In this document: in pieces, positions 12,371-23,592 of the stretch
How positions within the stretch are numbered: position 1 is the stretch's first letter
Layout: each line of letters begins with the position of its first letter
Position numbers and translations under genes: made by a program
Notes under the pieces: model-generated
Database searches by the model: none
Seen by the model: only the letters and a program-made list of their open reading frames with translations
What the model was told of the DNA's origin: nothing
Origin: Chlorops oryzae
Taxonomy: Eukaryota; Arthropoda; Insecta; Diptera; Chloropidae
Assembly (NCBI GenBank): GCA_020466095.1
Contig: CM035806.1
Location: forward strand, 38,606,683-38,670,682
DNA: 64,000 nucleotides
Reading direction: 5' to 3'

Positions 12371-13026
12371 TCGGGCCTGTTACGGTTGTCGCCGCTATCG
12401 TCGTCGACGACTTAGCAACGATGTCGTCGTCGTCGTCGCCGTCGCTTCGCCCCTTAATAGCTATTACGGTACTAGTTCGAGACGACGAATTTTAAATGAA
12501 ATTGGTAGCACTTTTATTTTTTATTCGGAAAATGGAACCAATCTTATGAAAATTTGTTTGTGTGACATAGTTTTAAGAGTAAAAAAAATTTTGAAAGCTC
12601 AAGCAAAAATTAAAGAAATTCAAGTTATTACCAGAGGAGAATTTTAAGACAAAGATTGGATATTTTAAGTTTGCATGGGAGGACAAGGTGAATTCATTTT
12701 TGACGAAATGACTTCCCATTCTTCCTTAAAATTGCTAGGAATTGTTCCTTTTCGCTAACCTCTTGCCATACTTGGGTTATTTTCAAGCTGGCTCACTATT
12801 GAGTGAAATTAGTTTTCATTTTATTACTTTTATCGCACTGCTCGCCTGCTAGTCGTCACCTAAAAAAATAGCGACAGAAAACGACAAGAAGCGACTCTCG
12901 CGGCGACTACGGTAATAGGTATTTAGCGACGACGACGACAATATTGCGTCGACGGCGACTACTGTAATACGAATCTGTCGCTTCGTCTATTTTTTGCGTC
13001 GACGGCGACTACCGTAATAGGCCCGA
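12371..13026. mobile_element. GTCGTC-rich element with TCGGGCCTGTTACGG ends
   Basis: TCGGGCCTGTTACGG on the left is mirrored by CCGTAATAGGCCCGA on the right. Subterminal blocks are trinucleotide-rich (gtcgtcgtcg / cgacgacgac). A 107-codon plus-strand frame (12324-12647) overlaps the left end and is therefore doubtful as a gene. No clear target duplication. Confidence 0.65.
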
Positions 13027-13056
13027 TTATTTATTTTATCGCAAAAGGGTTCAACG

Positions 13057-13987
13057 CATACAATACTACAAGCGACACTTCCCAAAATCACTAAGACGGG
13101 TGAGGGGAGCTTGTATAAACCGACTTTGCCCATTCACAATCTGACTTTGCCCACAGTTAACACATTCACATAAAATAAACTGACTTTCACCACGATTTGT
13201 GTACATATGAACTCACACATCGACATTACAATCTGACTTTCAACACAGCAGAGCTCAATGCTTATTACCCACTAGGAAGCGTGAGGTATATTGCCCGGAT
13301 GCAACTAGTACTTTCACCAAAACTAAAGAACTAGTGCAAAGGGGGGTAGAGCTTCGTATAAAGCTCCGACTAGTATTGCATGGAAAAATGGTTTTTCGTG
13401 TCAGTAATAAGAGTTGCCATTGTATAGTTGTTGCAAAGAGCGTTGGTGCTCCGAAATCAAAAATAAAATCTATCTTTATATATTACAAATATTTTTGTAA
13501 ATAAAACAAACACGAAAAATAATTCGGTGTCTTTTAAATATTGCGTATTGGAGGCTCAAAAAATTTTAGAACAAAAATAACCAAAAAACCACAAAATATG
13601 GTCAATAATCTTTTAAAGGAACTAGTGTTTTACTGTACCCAATTTACCCAATTGGTTCCCAAATCACTAAAAAATCGTTAAATCAAGTGTACAATTAGTG
13701 ATATTTAGCCCACACGCAATGTTAATTTTGTACAGAGTAATACATAACCAGGGGTATAAAGAAGAACCAGTGCTGGTGGAATTAGAACTAGTAAGACGCT
13801 AGAGCTTAACTACTCATACTTCCTGCAGGGCTGTTGAACTGTTCACCACAGCAGTCGTTGACAAAACTCTATCTTTTTCAGTCGCACTCATGTAAACTGT
13901 TCTCTGTCTCTATCGCACCCGCATATTCTTATCATACCTACAAGCAAATTCAAAAAATTTAGAGAGTGTCGTTTGTAGTATTGTATG
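13057..13987 (-). mobile_element. 931-bp non-autonomous DNA element, copy 2 (inverted)
   Basis: This is a near-identical inverted copy of 6502-7433, with intact CATACAATAC termini. Flanks are gttcaacg and gttcgttt, which share only four bases, so the target duplication has decayed or the flank was rearranged. It lies about 360 bp beyond the gamma-SNAP stop codon. Confidence 0.88.
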
Positions 13988-14346
13988 GTTCGTTTCTCTT
14001 TCGAGCTTCCCGTTTCAGAAAACTGCAAAGACATTGAAACTAAGCTTATTAACGATCTATATTTGCGTACTATAATTAGTAATTTTGATTGTAACAATTA
14101 AGTGCTTATAAAATAAAGAGTGTAACAAAAATGTTTGCATCTGGAATGACGCATTCAAGACTACACGCAACAGCGATTTCTGAATTCGACGATCCAAATT
14201 TAAGGAGAGGAATTCTTACTAATTGAGATCTTACTGGGGATTATTTTTAAGCAATATATGAGAAAATACATACATTCATTTGTAACAATTTGATTAAATT
14301 TATAAGAATTCATTATAAGAATTCATTGTTTTTACATCAAAATTGA

Positions 14347-16311
14347 CTAACATAGGCCTTCATCGTCGTCCTCGGGATTTACATCAGCGGGTGGAGGAAG
14401 AGAACTTCCAGCGTTCGATCCTTGCCCCTGAAATTGAAAGAAAATACATGACGTTTAAAAAGAAAATAGGTTTTTTTTTTTTGTTTTTTTGAGCATACAT
14501 CAGCATTTGGCGATGTGTATGAAGCAGCTGCATTCTTTACAACATCAGTTCTAGCTGTAGTTTTCAGCTCCCTTGGCAATGGGATTTCTCTAGCCAATAT
14601 GGAATATTCAACATCCATATGTCGAATAAAAGGTGAGGCCAAAGCGTGTGCGGCTGTCTTTGGATCCTCATCGTCAAAAGCTTGCAAGAGAATTTCCAAA
14701 GTTTCAACTTCTTGGGCATCACAGCAATTACCCCATTCTTTAAAAGCCTTTTCAGCAGCAACCAAATCACCTCTTCCAAGTTGTACTAAAACCAGTGCTA
14801 CAGCTAATCGACCAATTTGCCCATACGATTCTGTCTGTTGGTTTAGACCAATTTCACGTCGAATCGCATCGGCTGCCTGATCGTACCTATGATAGATTAA
14901 TATTTATGTTTCTTGATTTATTGAAAAAATTTTCTAAGAAAAAACTTACCTTTTAAGCTTAACAAGAAGCCTAGAGACTTTCGTTGCATATTCTCCCGCA
15001 CGTCTAGTGGTGTCCTCTCCCTGTAAAGAGGATTTTAGATAAAATTGCACATTTTTTAGACCAACTGGAATAATAAAATTGTTTAATTACCGCAGCGATT
15101 TCCAGAGCGTGCTGATAAAAGCGCAGCGCAACATCTGGATGAGCCTGCTCAACTATTTTGGCTGCTTTATCCAAGGCAGATGCTGCTGCTTCTGGTGAAC
15201 CATGCTGCTGATATAAGTTCGCAGCCTTGTTGGCATACTCTTCGATTTCCAACAAGTTGTTGGTTTCTTTCAAAACAATTACTATCTGAAAAAACCAAAA
15301 AGCATTTAGCTTGGAGAGTATTGCAGTAGAAGTGGTCATCTATTCTATATTCAAAACAATATACATTTTCAAAACTTGATATTAGTGATATGATGCAAAT
15401 GCGAGCGTGGATATTGTTCATCTTTTTTATTTGTTCGATGATTTATTACATTGAATCATCTCCTCGAATAACGTTGTAAGCGACAATTTTTTTATGCTAT
15501 TTTGTTTTTACTTTCACTTTCAATAATGCTCTAACCCTTTAAGCTATCAAACATATGTTTTTATTTGGTCAACCCTTGGGCATTTCTTAACAATTCAGAA
15601 CCACAAAGAAGTGAAATGACTTTGTTCGTACTGTCTCGAATGACGAATTTCCAAAAATGTGAAATTTGTCGTTTACAACGTTATTCGAGGCGATGATTCA
15701 TTTTTAAATACGCCACAATGTAAGTGCAGCCGTCTCAAGAATAAGCAGAAATTCAGTTCTGGGGCGCCTGGTCCCCTTAGCACCATGTTCAAACAATGTT
15801 TAGGTCACATGGTCAACTCTTTGTGCATTGGGCCAATACAGTAACACTTTGAGCCAATACCCGATCTACCTTCTGGTGAAGCTTTTCTTGAGTCCCGTAA
15901 CCATCTCGAGGAATATGGGACAGAATATAGAATTTTGATGGTATAAGTTTAGATGATATGGAACTTAAATGGAATATGCTATTTGTAGTATAGATGGTAT
16001 AGAAGATAATGGACCCACCTGCTCATAGCATTTAGCTGCATGGAACCACGACCTATTGTTTTTGTGGCAATCGATTGCTTTAAGTAAGCAGTCTTTACTT
16101 TGATCAAAAGCTTTTGCTATCCGAAAAGCAGTTGCTGCCTTGGAGTAGTCATCAGCAGCTAAGTCATAGTCTGGTCTCCACTTGAGCAAACTCGTTTTGA
16201 GACTGAAAGTGATGTTCTGGAATCATTTGGTGTTTCAAGATGAATTTCGACTTACTTTTTCTCGGCCTGTCTCACTAGATTGGTTCCTTCCTCTATTTTC
16301 TTCGAAGCCAT
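14347..16311 (-). CDS. gammaSnap: Gamma-soluble NSF attachment protein (gamma-SNAP), six exons, complete
   Basis: Gamma-SNAP is a cytosolic adaptor that helps recruit the ATPase NSF to SNARE complexes during membrane fusion. Coding exons in transcript order are 16311-16256, 16202-16019, 15285-15091, 15020-14950, 14886-14499 and 14427-14347. All introns are GT-AG and all phases join, giving 324 aa, close to the roughly 312 aa usual for the family. The protein starts MASKKIEEGTNLVRQAEKN and continues through the SNAP-type helical repeats, for example AFDQSKDCLLKAIDCHKNN, KAANLYQQHGSPEAAASALD and SRLLVKLKRYDQAADAIRRE. It ends in an acidic tail, EDDDEGLC, before TAG; a Gly-Leu-Cys end is typical of gamma-SNAP. 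The ATG at 16311-16309 is the first in the ORF. A hAT-like transposon begins 51 bp upstream of the ATG, so the natural 5' UTR or promoter is displaced or lies beyond 20.2 kb. Drosophila has two gamma-SNAP genes and I cannot tell which one this matches. Confidence 0.95.
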
Positions 16312-16981
16312 AATTAAGATTATCAAATCAATATTGTTGACTCGTCATGGCTCCCAATGGCCCAGTGTTGCCAGATGGGTTTTGTGAAATTCTGCTAGGC
16401 AGCGCTTCATTTTCAGCTAGATTCAGCTGAATTGAAAAATTACATTTTTCGTGTAAAAAATTTGTTAGGTCGTTACTACAAAAAACAACAAAAAAAGTTA
16501 TGTCACTGTCTTCTAGTCTACTACTTTTTTTTTTTAATTTAAGTTACTTCTTGGCTTCGAAGGATTATTTGGCCCCAATTCCTTACGGAATTATAACGCC
16601 ACTCAAAATGCGTACTTATAAAAAAACCGTTTATATGACCGTCGTCAATTTTCAAACATGTGGAACTGAGTTACAAAATGGCGGTTAGAGCCAGCCATGC
16701 GCGAATCCATACGCGCTCAACCTTCTTAACCGAATCCCAAATTGCAACTCTAGTCTACTACTTCAATCATTGCAATTCTTTTAGGGATGGGCGATACCGA
16801 AGAAAAAATCGATACTTGGGTATCGCCGTGTATGGGTTCTCTTGGTATCGATGCCACGATACTATCGAATATAGAAAATTGATACACAAGTATCGTAGCG
16901 AATAAATCGATAGTATCGAAACGAATTTTGTATTTAAAATAAGTCAGAAATGCAACCCTTTTTGGTAACCTTTTCCCCCTA

Positions 16982-17751
16982 CCCAGTCGGACTTTATCGC
17001 ATGCATGAACAAATCATTAATGCAGAAGTAGTGAATCATTCATTTCTAAAGAGGCCAATTGGTGATTTTTCAAATGATCTTCTAGTGAAAATATCACAGA
17101 AGCAAGAGCGCGTTGCAACAGACTCTTCTTCAAATGAAATTTTCATTTTAAAGAGGGTTGTATACTCCTACTTTCAATGAAGATCCTATGAAATTGTCAT
17201 GACAAGATATTTTTCAATCTGTATGCTACAATTCTCAAAAGTTTTATAATTTTTTTGTACTTAAAATGTTTTAAGAATTTAAACTCTTAAGTCTTTCCAG
17301 AGGCGATAATGTGTCACAATCACGAAGTGACGAAATATGGCCATATCCGCCAATTGTTTTTAAATATTCTTTTTCTTCTCCTCTTAGATCCACGCAGCGT
17401 ATACTATTTTTTCAAATGTAATTCTCATTCCTGTTGGCACCATAGCATTTGTTCAGAATGATATTTTCATTCATGTTAGCAGCATATACTCTATTTTCAA
17501 ATGAAATAATCATGCAAATTGGATCCATTTTAGCCAGCCAGCACGCGCACTTTTCCCAAATGAAGTTTTCATGCGGATCAGGGTCATACACTCCTTTACC
17601 TAATGAATAACACATGAATTTTGAAGTACTGAAAATAGCGGATATCTCCTAACAAATTCCATTAGAAGTAAGGGTCAGTAATGCGAGTAGTCGCAGTATG
17701 AATTTTCACCACTTCGGAAGTACTGCAGAAGTAGTGAAATTTCCGGCTGGG
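16982..17751. mobile_element. CCCAG-family element, empty-site copy
   Basis: CCCAGTCGGAC and CCGGCTGGG ends are flanked by TA on both sides. A related inverted copy at 39899-41261 carries a nested insertion, so this copy preserves the empty site (gtatatgctgc on the minus strand near 17488). Open frames inside are not recognisable. Confidence 0.8.
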
Positions 17752-18349
17752 TATGTAATAGAAAAAACGAACTTCAACTTATCAAAAACTACCAGCCTTA
17801 TTAGGAGCTTTAATATTTAAATAACTATTTAAATTTTAAATAGATTTTAAATCAATTTTAGTAAGTTTTCCAGAAAATAAATTTCTAAAAATCAGTTTAA
17901 AATCTCTTTTTAATTTTTATGAATAAGGCTGTTACAGTTTTCATCCAAATTTGAAACATAATTAGTTTGATGATAGATATATGCATAGCTTTAAGTTACC
18001 AATTCAAAATTTTTTTTTGCTTAAACGAAAAAAAACGCAACATTTCTTTTTATTGTTTGCGTAGCGTAACAAAATTTCTTATTGGTTTTAGGTTGGCAAA
18101 TCATGAATGTTTTTTTTTGTAAAACTCTGACTTCTGTTTCAGTTTACGTCAAATACGACTTACCGGAAGATAGGTGTAGGTGTTTTAAATAAATACAACA
18201 GAATAATTTTTTTTTTCAATCATCAACACTTATTTTATAAGCTAAAAAAAAATAACAACACTGTGAACAAGTACCAATCGTTCATAACAACGATTTTGCG
18301 ACGATTTGTTTCTGTTCTCTTTCTCGTCACTCCACCTTTATTCGCTTAA

Positions 18350-19022
18350 GATATATGGGCTAAAATTCTTTTTTATGTCTATACTTTTGTCCCTGTCAAT
18401 GAAATTCATTTTTCATGAAGGAGCAAATCAAATTAATCAGGTGTGTGATTGGATTCCCGGGAATTCATTTCTCCGGGAAATTAAAATAAATACTCGGGAA
18501 TTTAAATATTTTCGAAATTTTTTAATTCAAAAATTTTATCGTATAGCCGCTCTTTTGTTTTTGACAATGTCATTTCTTTCAAAATAGCCATACATTCTTC
18601 AAAATATTGGAGGAACGAAATTCCCTTTCCCCAAAATACGGGGAAAGGGAATCCAATCACATGCCCGAATAACAAATTAATTTTAACAAAAAATTTATTA
18701 ATAAAAAAGTAAAATACTCTAGTCGAATTGAAAAAAATCAAATATTACCAAAACTCCATTTTGTTTACTTGCAAATTACAGTAACATTGTTGTCTTGTCT
18801 TGCCAAAGAAGACAACAATGTTACCGCAATTTGCGAGTAAACAAAATGGAGTTTTGGTAATATTTGATTTTTTTTAAGTCGACAAGAGTGTTTTATTTTG
18901 CTATGAATAATTTTTTTGCTTAAATTAATTTGTTATTAATTTGATTTGCTCCTTCATGAAAACTGAATTTCATTGATAGAGACAGAATTTTAGGCATTAA
19001 AAAGAATTTTGGCCCATATCTT
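18350..19022. repeat. Giant palindrome with 75-bp near-perfect core arms
   Basis: The core arms 18722-18796 and 18808-18882 are near-perfect complements around an 11-nt loop. The pairing continues outward to about 18350 and 19022 but is interrupted on the left by a 223-bp insertion (18443-18665; ends TGTGATTGGATTCCC and inverse). Comparing the two arms shows a 3-bp duplication (AAT) at that insertion. Confidence 0.8.
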
Positions 19023-19289
19023 TTTTTAAATTCATGTTATGGTCTTTGCACAGTCGAATTTTTATGGGCAATGATCATTTTTTTTATTATCAAAGCTACA
19101 ATATTATCTACTTTTCCCCTTTTTCAAAGATCTCAAATTTCGCAGAGTAGTAAAAATTTCGTGTCTCGGAATCAATATATATATCCAAATATCGATAGTA
19201 TCACTGTAAAAGTATCGATACACGATAGTATCGTCTCGGTATCTCCCATCCCTAAATTCTTTCATTCGCTTGAAAACACAAAAAAATCT

Positions 19290-19411
19290 TACCCATGGTT
19301 TCACCAAGCTATTTAAATATAACTTAAATGAAACGAACTTTCTAATTGCATATAAATAAAAGGTTATTTTTATTTAATTACATTTAAATCGCTTGGTAAA
19401 ACCATGGGTTA
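19290..19411. mobile_element. 122-bp MITE with ACCCATGGTTT ends
   Basis: ACCCATGGTTTCACCAAGC and the inverted GCTTGGTAAAACCATGGGT enclose tttaaat-rich sequence. It resembles the GGGCCAATATTACCA modules in the 5-kb inverted repeat (shared CCAAGC...TTTAAAT layout). Confidence 0.65.
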
Positions 19412-19519
19412 CTTTTTAATTTTAATATTTATTTTATGATTATATGATAATTTTATTATCAGATTTACTAAATTTCCACGAATCCCTCAACGCTGCAAAA
19501 CAATCCGTTATTGGCATAT

Positions 19520-19892
19520 GGGTTATTCCACGTGAAACGGACAACGAAACAAAGTAGATGTTCATTCGAAAAAAATAAAGATACATTAATAAGGGCTAAG
19601 TTGCTTAAATTAAGCTTTAAAGTTTTAAAGATTTAACACTGAAAAAAAAATTTTTTTTTGCAATTTTTCCAACATTGTCAAAAATTTCATTAAAAACAAT
19701 TTTTTTATTCGAAAATTGGCATGCAAAATAACTTTATCTTTATTTTCGTCGATCTTTAGAAGCCTATAACTGGAAAACTAAGAGCAATACAACAAAAATG
19801 TTTACCCCTTAATTCATATCCTCTTGAGCCGAATAAGAACAATTTTCAAAACATCAACTTTTTTTCGTTTTCCGTTTCACGTGGAATGCCCC
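19520..19892. mobile_element. ~370-bp MITE with TTCCACGTGAAACGGA ends
   Basis: GGGTTATTCCACGTGAAACG and CGTTTCACGTGGAATGCCCC are inverted, flanked by AT-rich ATAT-like sequence. The GGG...CCC ends in ATAT resemble those of the 1.67-kb elements at 23593 and 60539. Confidence 0.7.
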
Positions 19893-20211
19893 ATATATAA
19901 GCAAGCAGTAGACCAGTATTCCCAGATCAGGAAAAGTGTTTTCTGGCTAATCTCAAACGAGTCATAAGCTTTTTCGTGTCTCGTACGGGAAAGATCTCAA
20001 AATGTGTTTCTTTGATTACCAATGGAACGTAAAATTTTTTAATCTTTTTGCAAACGCCTAAAGAGCATTAGTTTAAATTCAGCTAAAAATCTGCCGATCA
20101 ACAGTACAATTCCGCTAGATTTTCAGCTATCCGCAATAACGAATTTTTCTCAGCTGCCCAACTTCAGAATCTGCTAGATCTAGCAGAAAATCTGCTGATC
20201 TGGCATCACTA

Positions 20212-20632
20212 CAATGGCCTCCAATGGTGGGTCTATACTCGATTATTTGAAAATGCACTAGAAATCGTTTTTTTGCCACACAAAATGAGGCCTTTTACAC
20301 AAGTCAAATAAAGACAGTCAATTCTCTCTTTTAAGCCAGAAATCCACTACGTATAGAGTTTTTTGCGTCGTAGAGAAAAAATGTAGAGTGTAGACAATAT
20401 ACCTTTGTTGTGTACACTGAAGACCGTTTCTAAAATTCTCCAGCTCTACGTAGAGCTACCGTCGAGATATTTCAAAAAGATCTCCATTATGTACTCTACA
20501 GTAGAGAAAGTAATTTTTGCAGTCCATACAGTCGTGGAGTACATAGTATAACACTACTCTAGATATGTCGATGGCAGCTCTACCTAGAATTGTAGAATTG
20601 CAGAGAGAATTTAAAACCTACTCAGTCGGTAT
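20212..20632. other. Intergenic DNA with gtagag-rich stretch
   Basis: Repeated ctctac/gtagag words occupy 20345-20600, possibly part of a degraded element. No gene is seen. Confidence 0.35.
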
Positions 20633-21309
20633 CAGTGTTGGAAAAGTAGGTGTAATTGTACATTTTTCGGCCCTATTTCACTTCAAAGGTACATTAGGAA
20701 CAATTTGTCCATTTTAGGTACAATTTCAAGATGAAGAAATTTTGTTAGTGAATTAAATGGTGAAAGGTTTACTGTGGTTATCTGAGGAGTTTTTGCAGAA
20801 ATTGTTCTATACATTCCCAAAAAAGGTAGCATAATGCTTCCAGTGCAAACTAGTTGTTAGATATTTTGATGTTTCATCTTCTTGTATTTTATGTTGGTCT
20901 AAAGTCAGACACACGAACAAATGTTCTGAAACAATGAAGTAAGTAGAGAATCATTGAAATCGGAATAGATTACTCCATCGAATCAGTACCTCCCGTTTTT
21001 AAAGACAATGTCATCGTTCGGGAGTGAATAACAACTTATCTCGATGACATTGCCATTAGAATTGGTATGAATAACATCTCCTTTAAATGGCCATGTCATC
21101 AGATTTGAGAAGTACTCAAATTTTCCCCTTGATGTCTTCGGTGAAAACATTAATGAATTTGCCATTTATGACAAAAATTCCGGCTGGGTATATTATTTGT
21201 CATTTATAAAAAAAAATCCGGCTGGATATATTAGGTACACTTTACTATATTTAGGTACAATTTATGGACCAATTTAGGTACACACTGATATTTCCATTTT
21301 CCAACACTG
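20633..21309. mobile_element. 677-bp hAT-like element with CAGTGTTGGAAAA ends
   Basis: CAGTGTTGGAAAA and TTTTCCAACACTG ends are flanked by the perfect 8-bp duplication GTCGGTAT (20625-20632 and 21310-21317). Subterminal ttaggtacaatt repeats occur at both sides. No transposase frame. Confidence 0.9.
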
Positions 21310-21317
21310 GTCGGTAT

Positions 21318-22170
21318 TAGAGCTGAAGAACTATCGATAGTTGCGACCATCGATAGTCTCGATAGTCTGAAATATCCATAGTATCGATAGTACTATCGGA
21401 AGATATATTTGAAAATTTAAACTAATTTCATTGGCAAATTGCTAGTGATTTCAATCAAGCATGGTGGTTCTACAATAGTTTAATAAAATACTGTGCATAA
21501 GTATCCCTGCTCATTTAATATCACTCGGTAATATACAAGAATCCGATTTTTAAAACCTCTCTTACTCAATTCTCCATACTTTGTAAGCAGCACTGATGCT
21601 AGGCAGTATTTTGGTGACTCTATTCCCTTGGATATTGAAAAAATCCCTTTATTTCTGTTTTCTTTAGGAAAATGATCAGTAAAAATCACTTGTAAACATT
21701 TAATTGATTTTTGGTTAAAGGTAAAATTGAAAAAATCCCTCGCTTTGGCATCAGTGCATGCAATAAAATTTTAGCACGACGCCTATAATTCTCATTTGGT
21801 TTTTAAAATGGGACACATAAGACTCGCAGAATTTCTGAAAATTATTGACGACGTGATTAAGCAAGAACCCATGTAAGTTTGTCTAATTTATTGGCTCGAT
21901 AGATCTGGGGAGCTATCGATAGATTGATAATCTATAGTTCGATAATCGATCTTTTTCAATCGATAGTCAAAATTATCGGTAATTTCAAAAATCTATAGTT
22001 TTAATGATCGATATTTCTGATATTAGATTCTAGAATCGATAGTTTCGATTGTCGATAATTCTTGTCGGAAGTCTTGTCATGTTGGAAGTTATTCCCAATT
22101 TCCACAAAAATTTACCTTTAGAAATTCTTTAGTAATATGATAAGAAAAATGATTTATTACAATCATATAT
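21318..22170. other. ATCGATAG-rich DNA, likely degraded element
   Basis: Clusters of atcgatag near 21335-21400 and 21905-22045 suggest the two ends of an old element. No gene seen. Confidence 0.4.
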
Positions 22171-22174
22171 AACA

Positions 22175-22376
22175 ATATATGTCACTCTCAGAGATATTGC
22201 GCGGGACGTTAGAAAGAGATGTTACACGGCAGGCAAAAGAAGAGCGAGAGGGAAATACTTTCGGTGAGTTCCTCAGTGCAAAATGCTCATTTTGGTGGGT
22301 ACCCAAGACCATGGTGAGTACCCAAGACCGTGGTGAAAAGAGCCAAAATGGAAACGGCTCCTGAGTGACATATATA
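22175..22376 (+). mobile_element. ~200-bp TATATGTCACTC MITE, copy 1
   Basis: TATATGTCACTCTCA and the inverted GAGTGACATATA bound a segment with internal gtacccaagacc direct repeats. Other copies lie at 39596-39807 and, inverted, 41340-41549; a worn fragment is at 35350-35420. Confidence 0.75.
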
Positions 22377-22399
22377 GTAATATATGATATAGTACTATA

Positions 22400-23326
22400 C
22401 ATACAATACTACAAGCGACACTCTCTAAATTTTTTGAATTTGCTTGTAGGTATGATAAGAATATGCGGGTGCGATAGAGACAGAGAACAGTTTACATGAG
22501 TGCGACTGAAAAAGATAGAGTTTTGTCAACGACTGCTGTGGTGAACAGTTCAACAGCCCTGCAGGAAGTATGAGTAGTTAAGCTGCAGCGTCTTACTAGT
22601 TCTAATTCCACCAGAACTGGTTCTTCTTTATACCCCTGGCTATGTATTACTCTGTACAAAATTAACATTGCGTGTGGGCTAAAAATAATTGTACACTTGA
22701 ACTAACGCTTTTTTAGTGATTTGGGAACCAATTAGGTAAATTGGGTATAGTAAAACACTAGTTCCTTTGAAAGATTATTGACCATATTTTGAGGTTTTTT
22801 GGTTATTTTTGTTCTAAAATTTTTTGAGCCTCCAATACGCAATATTTAAAAGACACCGAATTATTTTTCGTGTTTGTTTTATTTACAAAAATATTAGTAA
22901 TATGTAAAGATAGATTTTATTTTTGATTTCGGAGCACCAACGCTCCTTGCAACAACTGTATAATGGCAACTCTTATTACTGACACGAAAAACCATTTTTC
23001 CATGCAATACTAGTCGGAGCTTTATACGAAGCTCTACCCCCCTTTGCACTAGCTCTTTAGCTTTGGTGAAAGTACTAGTTGCATCCGGGCAATATACCTC
23101 ACGCTTCCTAGAGGGTAATAAGCATTTAGCTCTGCTGTGTTGAAAGTCAGATTGTAATGTCGATGTGTGAGTTCATATGTACACAAATCGTGGTGAAAGC
23201 CAGTTTATTTTATGTGAATGTGTTAACTGTGGGCAAAGTCAGATTGTGAATGGGCAAAGTCGGTTTATACAAGCTCCCCTCACCCGTCTTAGTGATTTTG
23301 GGAAGTGTCGCTTGTAGTATTGTATA
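22400..23326 (+). mobile_element. 927-bp non-autonomous DNA element, copy 3 (8-bp TSD)
   Basis: This is the same element as at 6502 and 13057. It is flanked by the perfect 8-bp duplication GTACTATA (22392-22399 and 23327-23334); the last base of the right end is A instead of G. The interior CCCTG-type element is present, as in the other copies. Confidence 0.9.
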
Positions 23327-23592
23327 GTACTATATGAAATAAATACAGAGCTCTCAAGCATGTCGGCTTTTTTTTTATTTCGTTTTCTTAATATAAACAA
23401 AATCAATAATTAAATTTAAGAAAAATACGTTTTTGCATCGTTAAAAAATTTTTTTGACTATGAGGGATTAAACTCGAGTTGAGCTCCTGTCAATGGAATT
23501 CTTGTTAAAATGCCCCGGACACAAAATAACGTCAGTATACGGCCTTCTTCAAATTAAATGGTCTCTTTTAAAAGGAATTGTTTGCTCTATAT

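Larger units (their letters stand above)
16782..19254. mobile_element. 2.47-kb hAT-like element with TAGGGATGGG ends
   Basis: TAGGGATGGGCGATACC and the inverted GGTATCTCCCATCCCTA are flanked by the perfect duplication AATTCTTT (16774-16781 and 19255-19262). Subterminal ATCGATACT-type repeats occur at both ends. It is nested in the CAATGGCC-flanked element and itself hosts a CCCAG element (16982-17751) and a giant palindrome (18350-19022). Confidence 0.9.
16363..20211. mobile_element. 3.85-kb nested hAT-like element at the gamma-SNAP 5' end
   Basis: The left end is CAGTGTTGCCAGAT and the right end ATCTGGCATCACTA, flanked by the perfect 8-bp duplication CAATGGCC (16355-16362 and 20212-20219). 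The native ends carry tctgctagatctagcagaa-type repeats (16390-16420 and 20090-20200). Most of the interior is later insertions: a second hAT-like element (16782-19254), a MITE at 19290-19411 and a MITE at 19520-19892. No transposase is recognisable. Confidence 0.85.

Noticed and set aside
12324..12647. 107-codon plus-strand frame with Arg-rich and Val-rich runs
   Set aside because: It crosses the left end of a GTCGTC-rich transposable element and shows no domain or splice context.
14515..14880. Plus-strand frame of 121 codons and a second minus-strand frame in the same place
   Set aside because: They are shadows of the gamma-SNAP exon at 14499-14886.
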